Source of the DNA: CAYJFX01 sp964370315
GTDB taxonomy: Bacteria; Spirochaetota; Spirochaetia; Treponematales; Treponemataceae
Assembly (NCBI GenBank): GCA_964370315.1
Contig: CAYJIS010000002.1
Location: 62,001 to 126,000 of the forward strand
Direction: 5' to 3'
Length of the DNA: 64,000 nucleotides
Part shown: one piece after another, positions 8,017 through 17,560 of the stretch
How positions within the stretch are numbered: position 1 is the first letter of the stretch
Layout: every line of letters begins with the position of its first letter
Notes under the pieces: model-generated
Databases searched by the model: none
The model's input: only the letters and a program-made list of their open reading frames with translations
Told to the model about the DNA's origin: nothing
Made by a program: the position numbers and the translations under genes

Positions 8017-8883
8017 ATGACAAAAATAATTTCAAATGAGTTTTTAACTGTAGCAATTAATTCTCTTGGGGCTGAAATAACCTCAATAAAAACAAAATCT
8101 AATCAAGAGATTCTCTGGCAAAAACAAGACGAAATATGGGACAGCCAAGCTCCTTTCTTATTTCCTTGGACAGGTCGAATTCTAAACAAAACCTTCCTGC
8201 ATGAAGGGAAAAAATTTTTTGCTCCAAATCATGGCTTCCTTAAAGAAGAAAATCACTCATTAATAGAAAGTTTTGAAAAAAACAAAGCTCAATTTAGTTT
8301 TTCTCATATAAATCTGGATAAATTTCCGTTCCCGTTTTTTATCCATCACACTTTTACACTTAATGAAAAAAATCTTAGACACTCTATTGCAATAACCAAC
8401 ACTGGCTCATCTGACATGCCTTTTGGGCTTGGCTTCCACCCTGGTTTTATCTGTCCCTTTGATAGCAAAAAGAAAGCGTCTGATTACACGCTTTCTTTTG
8501 ACACACCACAAGAACCACAAATTGTCTTGATGGAAGGTGGGCATCCAAATAAAAAAACAGAGTCGTATAATAGCACAATTACTTTAAGGGATTCTTTTTT
8601 TGTAAACGATTCACTTTGTTTAACGAATTTAAAAGCTAAAACTATTTCCTTGCAAGAAAAGGGGACAGAAAACAAAATTGTTATTAACATAGAAAACTTT
8701 CCGTATGTTTTATTATGGAGCGCCCCTACCCCAACCTTACAGTTTATTTGCATAGAACCATGGCTTACATTGCCAGATTTTATAAATGCTCCTGCTGAAT
8801 GGACACAAAAAGAAAACTTGTTATCATTACAGCCAAATACCACTAGAGAAGTTTTTTTAAATATGAATTTTTCCTTTAAGTAA
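8017..8883 (+). CDS. Aldose 1-epimerase family protein (LacX-like)
   Basis: Members of this galactose-mutarotase fold family interconvert anomers of hexoses. Seen here: an N-terminal EFLTVAINSLGAEITSIK, the segment FLFPWTGRI, and the conserved substrate-binding HPGF within GLGFHPGFICPF. The length of 288 aa fits LacX-like members rather than classical GalM of about 340 aa. The gene follows era by 10 bases and lies 0.9 kb before the mgl sugar transporter; a role in sugar handling is inference. The exact substrate cannot be read from the sequence. Confidence 0.85.
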   Translation: MTKIISNEFLTVAINSLGAEITSIKTKSNQEILWQKQDEIWDSQAPFLFPWTGRILNKTFLHEGKKFFAPNHGFLKEENHSLIESFEKNKAQFSFSHINLDKFPFPFFIHHTFTLNEKNLRHSIAITNTGSSDMPFGLGFHPGFICPFDSKKKASDYTLSFDTPQEPQIVLMEGGHPNKKTESYNSTITLRDSFFVNDSLCLTNLKAKTISLQEKGTENKIVINIENFPYVLLWSAPTPTLQFICIEPWLTLPDFINAPAEWTQKENLLSLQPNTTREVFLNMNFSFK

Positions 8884-8913
8884 ATTATCTTCCATATAAC
8901 ACAACTATGTATG

Positions 8914-8942
8914 TTGCAAAATAAAGAGTTTTCATGTATTCT
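8914..8942 (+). promoter_or_regulatory. Promoter of HAD gene, probably leaderless
   Basis: TTGCAA (8914-8919), spacer 17, TATTCT (8937-8942), then 6 bases to ATG 8949. The upstream in-frame ATG at 8934 lies before the -10 box and so would not be on this transcript. Confidence 0.65.
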
Positions 8943-8948
8943 GTCTCT

Positions 8949-9626
8949 ATGCAAATAAAACAACTTTTGTTCGACATGGACAACACCCTTTATCCAGAAG
9001 CTAGTTTAATAGATAAAAACTTAACACACAGAATACTGTCATTTGTTTCTTCTTTTTTTTCCGTTTCTATAGAAAATGCAATTGAAAAAAGAAAAGAAGG
9101 CCTTACTCGCCATGGAACAACATTAGAATGGCTTTTAACAGAACATGGACTTAAAGACACAAAATCTTATTTTGAATTTTTGCACCCTTCTTGCGAAAAA
9201 GAAGAAGTCGACTTTGATCCAAACTTACGTCCTTTTTTACTACGTTTAAAGGAACACTTTCATTTAACAGTCTTAACAAACGCCCCTACAATACATGCCA
9301 ACTGTATCCTTAATCACTTACAAGTATACGATTTATTTGAAGGCATATACGACCTAGAAGATAATAATTTTTTAGGAAAACCTCATAAAGAGGCCTACCT
9401 AATGGCAATAGAGAAACAAGGCTTTTCTATTGAAGAAACCCTTTTTTTTGATGATCACCCTAAATACATAAAAGGTTTTTCTGATATTGGCGGAAAAGGT
9501 ATCTTAATAGACCTCCTAGATCGATATAATAAAGAAGATATTGAAAAATGCAACGCTTTTGCCAAAATAAAAACTATATATGAAATACCTTCATTATTGA
9601 AAAACGCTTATAGCTTATCAGTTTAG
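8949..9626 (+). CDS. HAD-superfamily hydrolase, pyrimidine 5'-nucleotidase-like
   Basis: The HAD phosphatase motif I is DMDNTLYPE (both aspartates present), motif II lies in TVLTNAP (Thr-Asn), Lys is in KPHKEAY, and motif IV is FFDDHPKYIKG. The order and spacing match the YjjG/SDT1-type nucleotidase group with a small helical cap. It probably removes phosphate from nucleotides or other small substrates in the cytoplasm; the substrate is not determinable. I chose ATG 8949, which starts directly at the first strand and matches the leaderless promoter; ATG 8934 with an AAAGAG site is the alternative. Confidence 0.85.
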   Translation: MQIKQLLFDMDNTLYPEASLIDKNLTHRILSFVSSFFSVSIENAIEKRKEGLTRHGTTLEWLLTEHGLKDTKSYFEFLHPSCEKEEVDFDPNLRPFLLRLKEHFHLTVLTNAPTIHANCILNHLQVYDLFEGIYDLEDNNFLGKPHKEAYLMAIEKQGFSIEETLFFDDHPKYIKGFSDIGGKGILIDLLDRYNKEDIEKCNAFAKIKTIYEIPSLLKNAYSLSV

Positions 9627-9715
9627 ATTTTTTATCTATATTAAAAAACTTAAACAACACTGTTATACGCTCTATCTTTTTATCTAAAAACACTCTCCAA
9701 AACCACTCTTTTCCC

Positions 9716-9744
9716 TTGACAGACATAAAAAACAATGCAATAAT
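9716..9744 (+). promoter_or_regulatory. Promoter of the mglBAC operon
   Basis: TTGACA (9716-9721), spacer 17, AATAAT (9739-9744). It is followed by a leader of about 70 bases that holds two small hairpins and an AGGAGG site. Confidence 0.65.
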
Positions 9745-9753
9745 TACTGTTAG

Positions 9754-11022
<1,269 letters not shown>

Positions 11023-11055
11023 TAGTCCTGTAAATCCTGAATTCGAATTACGATG

Positions 11056-11087
11056 AAAAACTGTGGTACTTTGGTGCCACAGTTTTT
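11056..11087 (+). terminator. Hairpin between mglB and mglA (attenuating terminator)
   Basis: A 14-bp stem (11056-11069 with 11074-11087; one G-T wobble) with a 4-base loop, ending in a T run. It lies inside the operon 22 bases before mglA, so partial readthrough is expected. Confidence 0.75.
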
Positions 11088-11108
11088 CGATTATACAAAG
11101 GAAATCTG

Positions 11109-12602
11109 ATGGATGATGTAGTATTAGAAATTAAAAATCTTTCAAAATCATTTGCAAAAAATAAAGTTCTAGATGGTATCAATTTATCTGTAAAAAAAGG
11201 TAGCGTCGTTGGGCTCATGGGTGAAAACGGAGCCGGCAAATCAACAATGATGAAATGCCTTTTTGGAATTTATGCAAAAGACGAAGGACAATTCGCCTTT
11301 CTTGGAAAAAACATTAATTTTAAGAGCCCTAAAGAGGCCTTGGAAAATCATGTAGCAATGGTTCACCAAGAACTTAATCAATGCTTAGACAGAACTGTTA
11401 CAGACAATATTTTTCTTGGAAGATACCCTACGAAAGGGGGTGTTATTGATGAACACAGAATGTTTACAGAAACAACAAAGCTATTTGCTTCTTTAAATAT
11501 GAATGTTAATCCGAAAACAGTTATGCGCACAATGTCTGTTTCTCAAAGACAAATGGTTGAAATTGCAAAAGCAGTTTCATATGATGCAAAAATAATTGTT
11601 TTAGATGAGCCAACTTCTTCTCTAACAGAAGTTGAAATAAAAAAACTTTTTTCAATTGTTAACGACCTAAGAAACAAGGGTGTTTCTTTTATATATATAT
11701 CTCACAAAATGGATGAAATCTTTGAAATATGTGATGAAGTTGTTGTTTTACGCGATGGAAAAATGATTATGGCGAAACCAACAAAAGAAACAAATATGAA
11801 TGAGCTTATTGCAGCCATGGTTGGTAGATCGTTGGACAACCGCTTTCCAGAAGTGAACAACACTCCAGGCAAAGATTACTTAGAAGTTAAAAGTATTACG
11901 ACAAAATTTGAACCAATTCTTAATGAAATTTCTTTTTCTGTAAAAAAAGGTGAGATATTTGGTCTGTATGGCTTAGTTGGAGCAGGAAGAAGCGAACTCT
12001 TAGAAGCAATGTTTGGCATTAGGACTATTGCGTCGGGAGAGATAGTGCTTGATGGGAAAAAGCTTCGTTTTAAAAACAGTAAAGAAGCAATGTCATACAA
12101 CTTTGCGTTAGTTACAGAGGAGAGAAAATTTAATGGGATGTTTGGTAAGGCTTCTATTAAATTTAACACAACTATTACAAATCTTGGGAGCTATAAAACC
12201 TTTGGACTTTTATCTGAAAGAAAAATGTCGGAAGCTGCAAATCATGAAGCTAAGGTAATGCGAACAAAATGTGTTTCTGTTGAAGATATCATTACTTCTT
12301 TAAGTGGAGGAAATCAACAAAAAGTAATAATTGGAAAATGGCTTGAAAGACAGCCCCAAGTATTTTTATTAGATGAACCTACACGCGGTATTGACGTCGG
12401 TGCAAAATATGAGATTTACCAGCTAATTATAAAAATGGCAAAAGAAGGAAAAACTATTATCGTAGTTTCTAGTGAAATGCCAGAAATATTAGGTATAACA
12501 AATAGAATTGCAGTTATGTCTAATCACAAGATTGCTGGTGTTGTAAACACAAAAGAAACTAACCAAGAAGAGTTGTTGAGATTATCAGCAAAATACTTAT
12601 AA
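11109..12602 (+). CDS. mglA: Galactose/methyl-galactoside ABC importer ATPase MglA
   Basis: A two-domain sugar ATPase (497 aa; E. coli MglA is 506). The first nucleotide-binding domain has Walker A GENGAGKST, signature MSVSQRQMVEIAKA and Walker B IIVLDEPTSSL. The second has the degenerate Walker A typical of this class (GLVGAGRSELLEAMFG), signature LSGGNQQKVIIGKWL and Walker B VFLLDEPTRGID. It couples ATP hydrolysis to sugar import with MglC. It starts 22 bases after the intergenic hairpin, with AAAGGAAAT upstream. Confidence 0.95.
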   Translation: MDDVVLEIKNLSKSFAKNKVLDGINLSVKKGSVVGLMGENGAGKSTMMKCLFGIYAKDEGQFAFLGKNINFKSPKEALENHVAMVHQELNQCLDRTVTDNIFLGRYPTKGGVIDEHRMFTETTKLFASLNMNVNPKTVMRTMSVSQRQMVEIAKAVSYDAKIIVLDEPTSSLTEVEIKKLFSIVNDLRNKGVSFIYISHKMDEIFEICDEVVVLRDGKMIMAKPTKETNMNELIAAMVGRSLDNRFPEVNNTPGKDYLEVKSITTKFEPILNEISFSVKKGEIFGLYGLVGAGRSELLEAMFGIRTIASGEIVLDGKKLRFKNSKEAMSYNFALVTEERKFNGMFGKASIKFNTTITNLGSYKTFGLLSERKMSEAANHEAKVMRTKCVSVEDIITSLSGGNQQKVIIGKWLERQPQVFLLDEPTRGIDVGAKYEIYQLIIKMAKEGKTIIVVSSEMPEILGITNRIAVMSNHKIAGVVNTKETNQEELLRLSAKYL

Positions 12603-12617
12603 AAAGGATGAGTAAAA

Positions 12618-14312
12618 ATGTCAGATCAAAACCAAACTGTTAATGCACTAGAAACCAATCAAAGATTACAAGATTATCAAAAAAAACTTTTTGAGCTTAG
12701 AAAAGATGGTGTAAATAGGGTTTTAGAGCTAAAACAAGAGCTGTTTATAGCTAAAAAAAACAAAATGCTCGATGCCGTTCAAAAACAACGGGTTGTATCA
12801 GAGCACAAAGATAATATTGCTCTTGCTAAAGTTATAGCAAAAAAAAATAGGGCAGAAGAAAAAAGGCTTGAAAAAGAATCCGTTTCACATGCAAATGCAA
12901 TTGCAAAAAAATATAACGCAGATGTCATTGCAGAGCAAAATGCAAAAATAGCAAAAACAAAAGTAGAATACAAAAGAGAAATAGCTGATATTAAAAAAGC
13001 TGGAGCAGAAGGTATTCAAAAAATCCGTTCTGCGTATATCGGAAAGCCAACAAAAGTAGATGTAACTGCCCTCAAAGAAGATATTTCTGCATACAAATAT
13101 GAAATACAATCTGCACTCTTTGATGCAAAAAACCACTTTTCTACTAAAATTTCCCTTTGTAAAGCCGAAAAAAAGCAAGCCTTTGTTGACCACGTTCAAT
13201 TAAATAGAACTTTAAGAAATGGAAAGGCAGCTTTTTGTGAAGATGTCGTACTTAATGCAAAAGATTATGTTTACAATTTTACTGGGTCAAAATTTTTACT
13301 CGAAAACGGACTGTACCTCGCTATTATAATTTTCTTTATTGTCTGTATTATCGTGGCTCCTATTTCAGGCAGAGGAAACCTACTTTCACTTCCTAATATT
13401 TTTACAATTTTAGAACAATCATCTACTCGTATGTTTTTTGCACTTGGTGTAGCTGGCCTTATTTTATTAGCTGGTACGGACTTAAGTGTAGGACGAATGG
13501 TTGCACTCGGTGCAGTAGTTACAGGATTAATATTACATCCCGGCATGAATATTGTAACTGTTTTTGGTATGGGACCTTGGGATTTTTCAGCAATCCCAAT
13601 GATTTGGCGTCTTTTAATGGCCTTAAGCCTCTCTGTTTCACTTTGTGTAATGTTTAGTGCCTTTGCTGGTGTTTTTTCTGCTAAGCTTAAAATTCACCCA
13701 TTTATTTCAACCTTAGCAACACAACTAATTATTTATGGTCTTTTGTTTTTTGGAACAAGAGGAACTCCTGTTGGCTCAATTGATGGAGAAATTAAAGATT
13801 TACTAGGTGGACGATGGATGATGGGCGTTATTAATGGAGAACTTGTAACATTTCCAAAACTAATTGTTCCTGCTGCCATTGCCGTAATTGTAGCTTGGTT
13901 TATTTGGAACAAAACAATCTTTGGTAAAAACATGTATGCAGTTGGTGGAAACGCTGAAGCAGCTAGTGTTAGTGGAATAAGCGTAACAAAGGTTACCATG
14001 GGTGTCTTTATTATGGCAAGCGTGTTTTATGGCTTTGGTGCTTTTTTCGAAGCGTTTAGAGCAAATGCCAGTGCTGGTACGGGCCAAGGGTATGAATTAG
14101 ATGCCATCGCAGCTTGTGTTGTTGGTGGGATTTCATTCAGTGGTGGTATAGGCAAAATAGGAGGAGCGGTACTTGGTGTTATCATTTTCACTGGTCTTAC
14201 ATACTGTTTAACATTCCTTGGAATTGATACAAACCTTCAGTTTGTATTTAAAGGTCTTATCATTATCGCAGCTGTTGCTCTTGACAGTGTTAAATACCTA
14301 AAGAAAAAATAA
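12618..14312 (+). CDS. mglC: Galactose/methyl-galactoside ABC permease MglC with long N-terminal coiled-coil extension
   Basis: Residues about 229-564 are a normal MglC permease (E. coli 336 aa): the first membrane helix is at about 231-247 (GLYLAIIIFFIVCIIVA), and LLAGTDLSVGRMVALGAV and AIAACVVGGISFSGGIGKIGG are family signatures. Residues 1-228 are a Lys/Glu/Ala-rich, mostly helical extension without membrane segments (for example ALAKVIAKKNRAEEKRLEK) and should face the cytoplasm. An AAAAGGATG site precedes the ATG. The gene overlaps nothing and ends the operon before a terminator. Permease assignment is firm; the function of the extension is unknown. Confidence 0.94.
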   Translation: MSDQNQTVNALETNQRLQDYQKKLFELRKDGVNRVLELKQELFIAKKNKMLDAVQKQRVVSEHKDNIALAKVIAKKNRAEEKRLEKESVSHANAIAKKYNADVIAEQNAKIAKTKVEYKREIADIKKAGAEGIQKIRSAYIGKPTKVDVTALKEDISAYKYEIQSALFDAKNHFSTKISLCKAEKKQAFVDHVQLNRTLRNGKAAFCEDVVLNAKDYVYNFTGSKFLLENGLYLAIIIFFIVCIIVAPISGRGNLLSLPNIFTILEQSSTRMFFALGVAGLILLAGTDLSVGRMVALGAVVTGLILHPGMNIVTVFGMGPWDFSAIPMIWRLLMALSLSVSLCVMFSAFAGVFSAKLKIHPFISTLATQLIIYGLLFFGTRGTPVGSIDGEIKDLLGGRWMMGVINGELVTFPKLIVPAAIAVIVAWFIWNKTIFGKNMYAVGGNAEAASVSGISVTKVTMGVFIMASVFYGFGAFFEAFRANASAGTGQGYELDAIAACVVGGISFSGGIGKIGGAVLGVIIFTGLTYCLTFLGIDTNLQFVFKGLIIIAAVALDSVKYLKKK

Positions 14313-14331
14313 TTAATCTATGTATTCCTAT

Positions 14332-14364
14332 AAAAAACCACTTTGAAAAAAGTGGTTTTTTTTT
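14332..14364 (+). terminator. Terminator of the mgl operon
   Basis: ACCACTTT / AAAGTGGT stem (14337-14344, 14349-14356) with flanking A and T runs; the T run extends to about 14364. Confidence 0.85.
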
Positions 14365-14374
14365 CAAAATTTAC

Positions 14375-14403
14375 TTGACTATTTGAGTCCACATGCATAT
14401 AAT
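14375..14403 (+). promoter_or_regulatory. Promoter of the cheY-cheX-kinase operon
   Basis: TTGACT (14375-14380), spacer 17, TATAAT (14398-14403): near-consensus sigma-70 type. Confidence 0.75.
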
Positions 14404-14442
14404 CTAGCATACTAATTCAACCCTAGGAAAATGGAAATAAAT

Positions 14443-14811
14443 ATGAAAAAAATTTTAATTGTAGATGATTCTCAAATTATGAGAAACATGCTAAAAGATT
14501 CCTTTTCGGCCTTGAACATCCCATGCCAATACATTGAAGCTGAAAACGGTCGCGAAGCTTTTTTTGCTCTAGAAGATAGCGATATCGATTTAGTTTTTTT
14601 AGACTGGAACATGCCTCAGCTTTCTGGATTAGACTTTGTAAAAAAAACAAGATTAATTAAAAAATTTGATAATCTTCCAATAGTTATGGTGACGAGTGAA
14701 GCTGCAAACTATAATGTAATTGAAGCCTTAAAATCTGGAGTAACAGCATACCTCGTAAAGCCCATCTGTTCTGAAAAATTTGCAAAAACTGTTGCGACTC
14801 TAAACTTTTAA
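14443..14811 (+). CDS. CheY-like single-domain response regulator
   Basis: A lone receiver domain. The acidic pair is in ILIVDDSQIMR, the phosphorylated Asp is in LVFLDWNMPQLSGL, the Thr/Ser switch is in IVMVTSEA and the Lys in YLVKPI. No output domain follows, so it acts by protein contact, as CheY does. I prefer ATG 14443, which begins at the first strand (MKKILIVDD); ATG 14431 is possible but lies only 2 bases after AGGA. It is followed by CheX and a membrane kinase, so the three likely form one phosphorelay. Confidence 0.9.
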   Translation: MKKILIVDDSQIMRNMLKDSFSALNIPCQYIEAENGREAFFALEDSDIDLVFLDWNMPQLSGLDFVKKTRLIKKFDNLPIVMVTSEAANYNVIEALKSGVTAYLVKPICSEKFAKTVATLNF

Positions 14812-14843
14812 CAACACTCGAAATAACACAAAAGGATAAAAAA

Positions 14844-15314
14844 GTGGAAAAATACATTCAACCTTTTATTACAACTTGTCAAAAAGTTTTTCGTGATTTT
14901 GTTGGATTGGAAATCATTGCTTGTACTCCCTACTTTATTGATACCGAAGAAAAACCTCACTGGGATATCTCTGGCATTATCGGCCTGGCCGGAGAAGCAC
15001 AGGGTGCAATTGTTCTTTCCTTAAAAAAAGAGCTTGCTTTAAAAATTACTGAATCACTAACTAAGCAACCACAAGATGATATAACAAACATTGTTTTTGA
15101 CGCTGTAGGCGAAATCATTAATATCATAGCTGGTAATGTTAAAAAAGAACTTGAGTCGATGTTTAAATTATATATATCTCTTCCAACAATCATCGAAGGA
15201 CAAAGCCATGATATGGCTTGTTTAAAATCACGTGGGGCTTATCAAATTTGCATTCCATTTAAAGTACAAGATAGACATTCTTTTTCTCTAACTATCACGC
15301 TACAACAATGCTAA
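14844..15314 (+). CDS. cheX: CheX-type CheY-P phosphatase
   Basis: CheX dephosphorylates CheY-P in spirochaetes. The catalytic E-x2-N motif is present in DAVGEIINIIAGNVKKEL (Glu and Asn), and the N-terminal PFITTCQKVFRDFVGLE and SGIIGLAGEAQGAIVLSL match the fold. The length of 156 aa is normal. The start is GTG with AAAGGAT upstream. Its position between a CheY-like gene and a kinase suggests it resets this pathway and not only the flagellar one. Confidence 0.88.
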   Translation: MEKYIQPFITTCQKVFRDFVGLEIIACTPYFIDTEEKPHWDISGIIGLAGEAQGAIVLSLKKELALKITESLTKQPQDDITNIVFDAVGEIINIIAGNVKKELESMFKLYISLPTIIEGQSHDMACLKSRGAYQICIPFKVQDRHSFSLTITLQQC

Positions 15315-15338
15315 GCTTATATTGAGGAGTATATTACG

Positions 15339-17342
15339 ATGGCAGAAAACGAATCAATATCAATTAGCAAAAACGAAGCCTTAAGACGCGTAACACTGCG
15401 CTTTTTGTCTGTTGGCCAATATGAACCTGGCATTGCAGACGTAAAACGAATGGACTCCGTAACACAACTAGTCATTTTAAATCTTTTTATCTTAACTGGA
15501 CTAGCTATTGCTATACCTTATACTATAATGCTTTTTCTTGACCCAGAAATAAATATTAGGGTCTCTCTTACAATCCTTGTTTTTTGTATAATACTAGGAG
15601 TATCTTATTTTTTAATTCGAATAAAAGTTTCTTTTAAGCCTATAGGAGTATTTCTAGTTTATACATATACAGTACTTGTATGTTATCTGTTAATTTTACA
15701 TCCTGCAGGAGGCCCTGGAACTGCGTTATGGAGCATGATTTTACCACCATTGGCTTATTATATATTGGGACACCTCGGATTAATCCCCTCTTTAATAGTT
15801 TCACTTGCAATGATTTATGCCTTTTACACTGACACACGCTTTTATGACTATGAGTACGCATCAAGATTTACAGCAATTTTTATTTTTTTAATAGCCTTTT
15901 CAGGTGTTTCATACAAAAGGATGCAAAATCTTTCAAAGGCTCTGATGAGAAGTCGATTCTTGTTGAGAAAAGAACTTATTGAAGTTTCTACAATGAAAGA
16001 AAACATTGATGCTGGAATTTTTATACTAAACAAAGACTTTGAAATACAACCATATTATTCTCACAAGTTTTCAAGCATCCTTAACAAACAAAACCTTGAC
16101 AATGTTTGCTTTTTATCATTATTTAAATCATCATTAAAAGAAAAGGAAAAAGACCTCTTAAAAGCTTATCTTGAAATGGTTATTGCTGCTACTCATGACA
16201 AAGAAACACTACAAAACATAAACCCTCTACAAAAATTTTCTTTCTTTACAGAAAGCGGCCAAGAAAAAATACTTAACTTCACTTTTTCACATATAAAAAG
16301 ACAAACTGGCGAAGATGTGCTTTTAGGAATTGCACGAGATATTACCTATGAAAGCAAGCTTGAAGAACGTGTTAATGCAGAGGAAAAATTACGTCAGCAA
16401 GAAATGAACACTTTGTTTGAGGTTATGCACATAAAACCTCAAAACCTTCAAGAATTTCTAGATGAAATCGACTATGAATTTGAAAGAATGAATTCCGTTT
16501 TAAAAGAGTCCTCTAGAAGCGGAAAAGCAATAATCAGTGATTTATATCAAGGTGTACATGCAATGAAATCGAATGCCCTTGTTATAGGATTAGAATCAAC
16601 CGCTGAAAAGTTGCATGAGTTTGAAAACAAATTGGCAACCTTGATGAATGAAGAGATTGTTCCTTACGAAAACATCGTAGATATAGTTTTTAATCTTCAA
16701 GAGGTTATGTCGATTGCCGACAATCTCAAAACCGTTTTAGCTAAAATGGAAACATTTTCAAAAGTATCTCAGCAAGTACAAACCTCAAGGGAAATTTTCC
16801 TTCAATCAATTCGAAACGCAATTTCAAAAGGCACGGCTGAAACACAAAAAAAAGCCATTCTCGAGCCAAAAGAAATACATTGGGAAGAAATAGATATTAC
16901 ACAAAGACGTATACTAAAAGATGCTATTATGCAACTTGTGAGAAACTCGTTGGCACATGGTATTGAACCCCCCTCTGAAAGATTAACAAAGGGTAAAAAT
17001 GAAGAAGGTGTAATTACACTAGAAATAATAAAAAATGAAAAAACTTCTAAAATTAACATGGTATATGCAGATGACGGTGCAGGAGTTGATTTCAAAAAAA
17101 TAAAAGAAGTTGCGTTAGAAAAAAAATTAATTACTGATGCAGACGAAGCTGATAACCAAGCCGTATTGATAAAAACTTTATTTAGACCAGGTTTTTCAAC
17201 ATCAAAAAATCTATCAATGCAAGCTGGTAGAGGCATAGGATTAAGCTTGGTTTCTGATCGAATAAATGAACACAAAGGAAAAATTAAAGTAAAAAGCTCC
17301 CCCGATAAAGGAACAATGTTTATAATTACCTTGCCGTGCTAA
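15339..17342 (+). CDS. Membrane CheA-like histidine kinase with embedded Hpt domain
   Basis: 667 aa. Residues about 45-195 hold six or so membrane helices (for example LNLFILTGLAIAIPYTIML). Residues about 215-335 look like a PAS domain (MKENIDAGIFILNKDFEIQPYYS ...GIARDIT is split across it). Residues about 365-470 are an Hpt-like helical bundle with His407 in GVHAMKSNALVIG, as in CheA P1. The ATPase domain is CheA-like: N box LVRNSLAHGIEPPSERL, DDGAGVD, GRGIGLSLV. No CheW-binding P5 domain follows. It is cotranscribed with CheY- and CheX-like genes; probably it phosphorylates that CheY. The signal sensed is unknown. Confidence 0.85.
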   Translation: MAENESISISKNEALRRVTLRFLSVGQYEPGIADVKRMDSVTQLVILNLFILTGLAIAIPYTIMLFLDPEINIRVSLTILVFCIILGVSYFLIRIKVSFKPIGVFLVYTYTVLVCYLLILHPAGGPGTALWSMILPPLAYYILGHLGLIPSLIVSLAMIYAFYTDTRFYDYEYASRFTAIFIFLIAFSGVSYKRMQNLSKALMRSRFLLRKELIEVSTMKENIDAGIFILNKDFEIQPYYSHKFSSILNKQNLDNVCFLSLFKSSLKEKEKDLLKAYLEMVIAATHDKETLQNINPLQKFSFFTESGQEKILNFTFSHIKRQTGEDVLLGIARDITYESKLEERVNAEEKLRQQEMNTLFEVMHIKPQNLQEFLDEIDYEFERMNSVLKESSRSGKAIISDLYQGVHAMKSNALVIGLESTAEKLHEFENKLATLMNEEIVPYENIVDIVFNLQEVMSIADNLKTVLAKMETFSKVSQQVQTSREIFLQSIRNAISKGTAETQKKAILEPKEIHWEEIDITQRRILKDAIMQLVRNSLAHGIEPPSERLTKGKNEEGVITLEIIKNEKTSKINMVYADDGAGVDFKKIKEVALEKKLITDADEADNQAVLIKTLFRPGFSTSKNLSMQAGRGIGLSLVSDRINEHKGKIKVKSSPDKGTMFIITLPC

Positions 17343-17359
17343 GAAACAATATCTAGATA

Positions 17360-17388
17360 TTGACCCATAAAAACATTAATTATATAAT
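17360..17388 (+). promoter_or_regulatory. Promoter of tRNA-Thr
   Basis: TTGACC (17360-17365), spacer 17, TATAAT (17383-17388), eleven bases before the tRNA 5' end. Confidence 0.7.
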
Positions 17389-17398
17389 TAAAAAACAA

Positions 17399-17471
17399 GC
17401 CAACTTAGCTCACCTGGTAGAGCAGCACATTCGTAACGTGCAGGTAGTGGGTTCAAGTCCCACAGTTGGCT
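17399..17471 (+). tRNA. tRNA-Thr (anticodon CGT)
   Basis: A 73-base cloverleaf. The acceptor stem GCCAACT/AGTTGGC pairs fully, the D arm is GCTC/GAGC, the anticodon loop is TTCGTAA (CGT at positions 34-36, reading ACG), and the T arm is GTGGG-TTCAAGT-CCCAC. The discriminator base is T. CCA is not encoded. The anticodon stem GCACA/CGTGC has an A31-C39 mismatch next to the loop; the other four pairs are normal. Confidence 0.95.
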
Positions 17472-17560
17472 AACAAAAAGGCACAATAACCTCTGTAGTG
17501 AATCCCGTCAATTGTATCCAGCAAACGGGGTTCACTACAAACCTTCAAGCCTTTTTGTTA
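17471..17560. terminator. Nested inverted repeat, probable bidirectional terminator
   Basis: Outer arms of 12 bases (17471-17482 and 17549-17560, perfect) enclose inner arms of 15 bases (17494-17508 and 17525-17539, one G-T). It starts on the last base of the tRNA and ends on the stop codon of the convergent PilZ gene. The outer arms supply A and T runs for both directions. Confidence 0.65.

Noticed and set aside
8934..8948. ATG 8934 as start of the HAD gene
   Set aside because: It has an AAAGAG site but lies upstream of the -10 box that fits ATG 8949. Kept as an alternative, not ruled out.
17471..17560. Attachment site of an integrated element at the tRNA gene
   Set aside because: No integrase, no direct repeat of the tRNA 3' end and no island follows; the structure is an inverted repeat.
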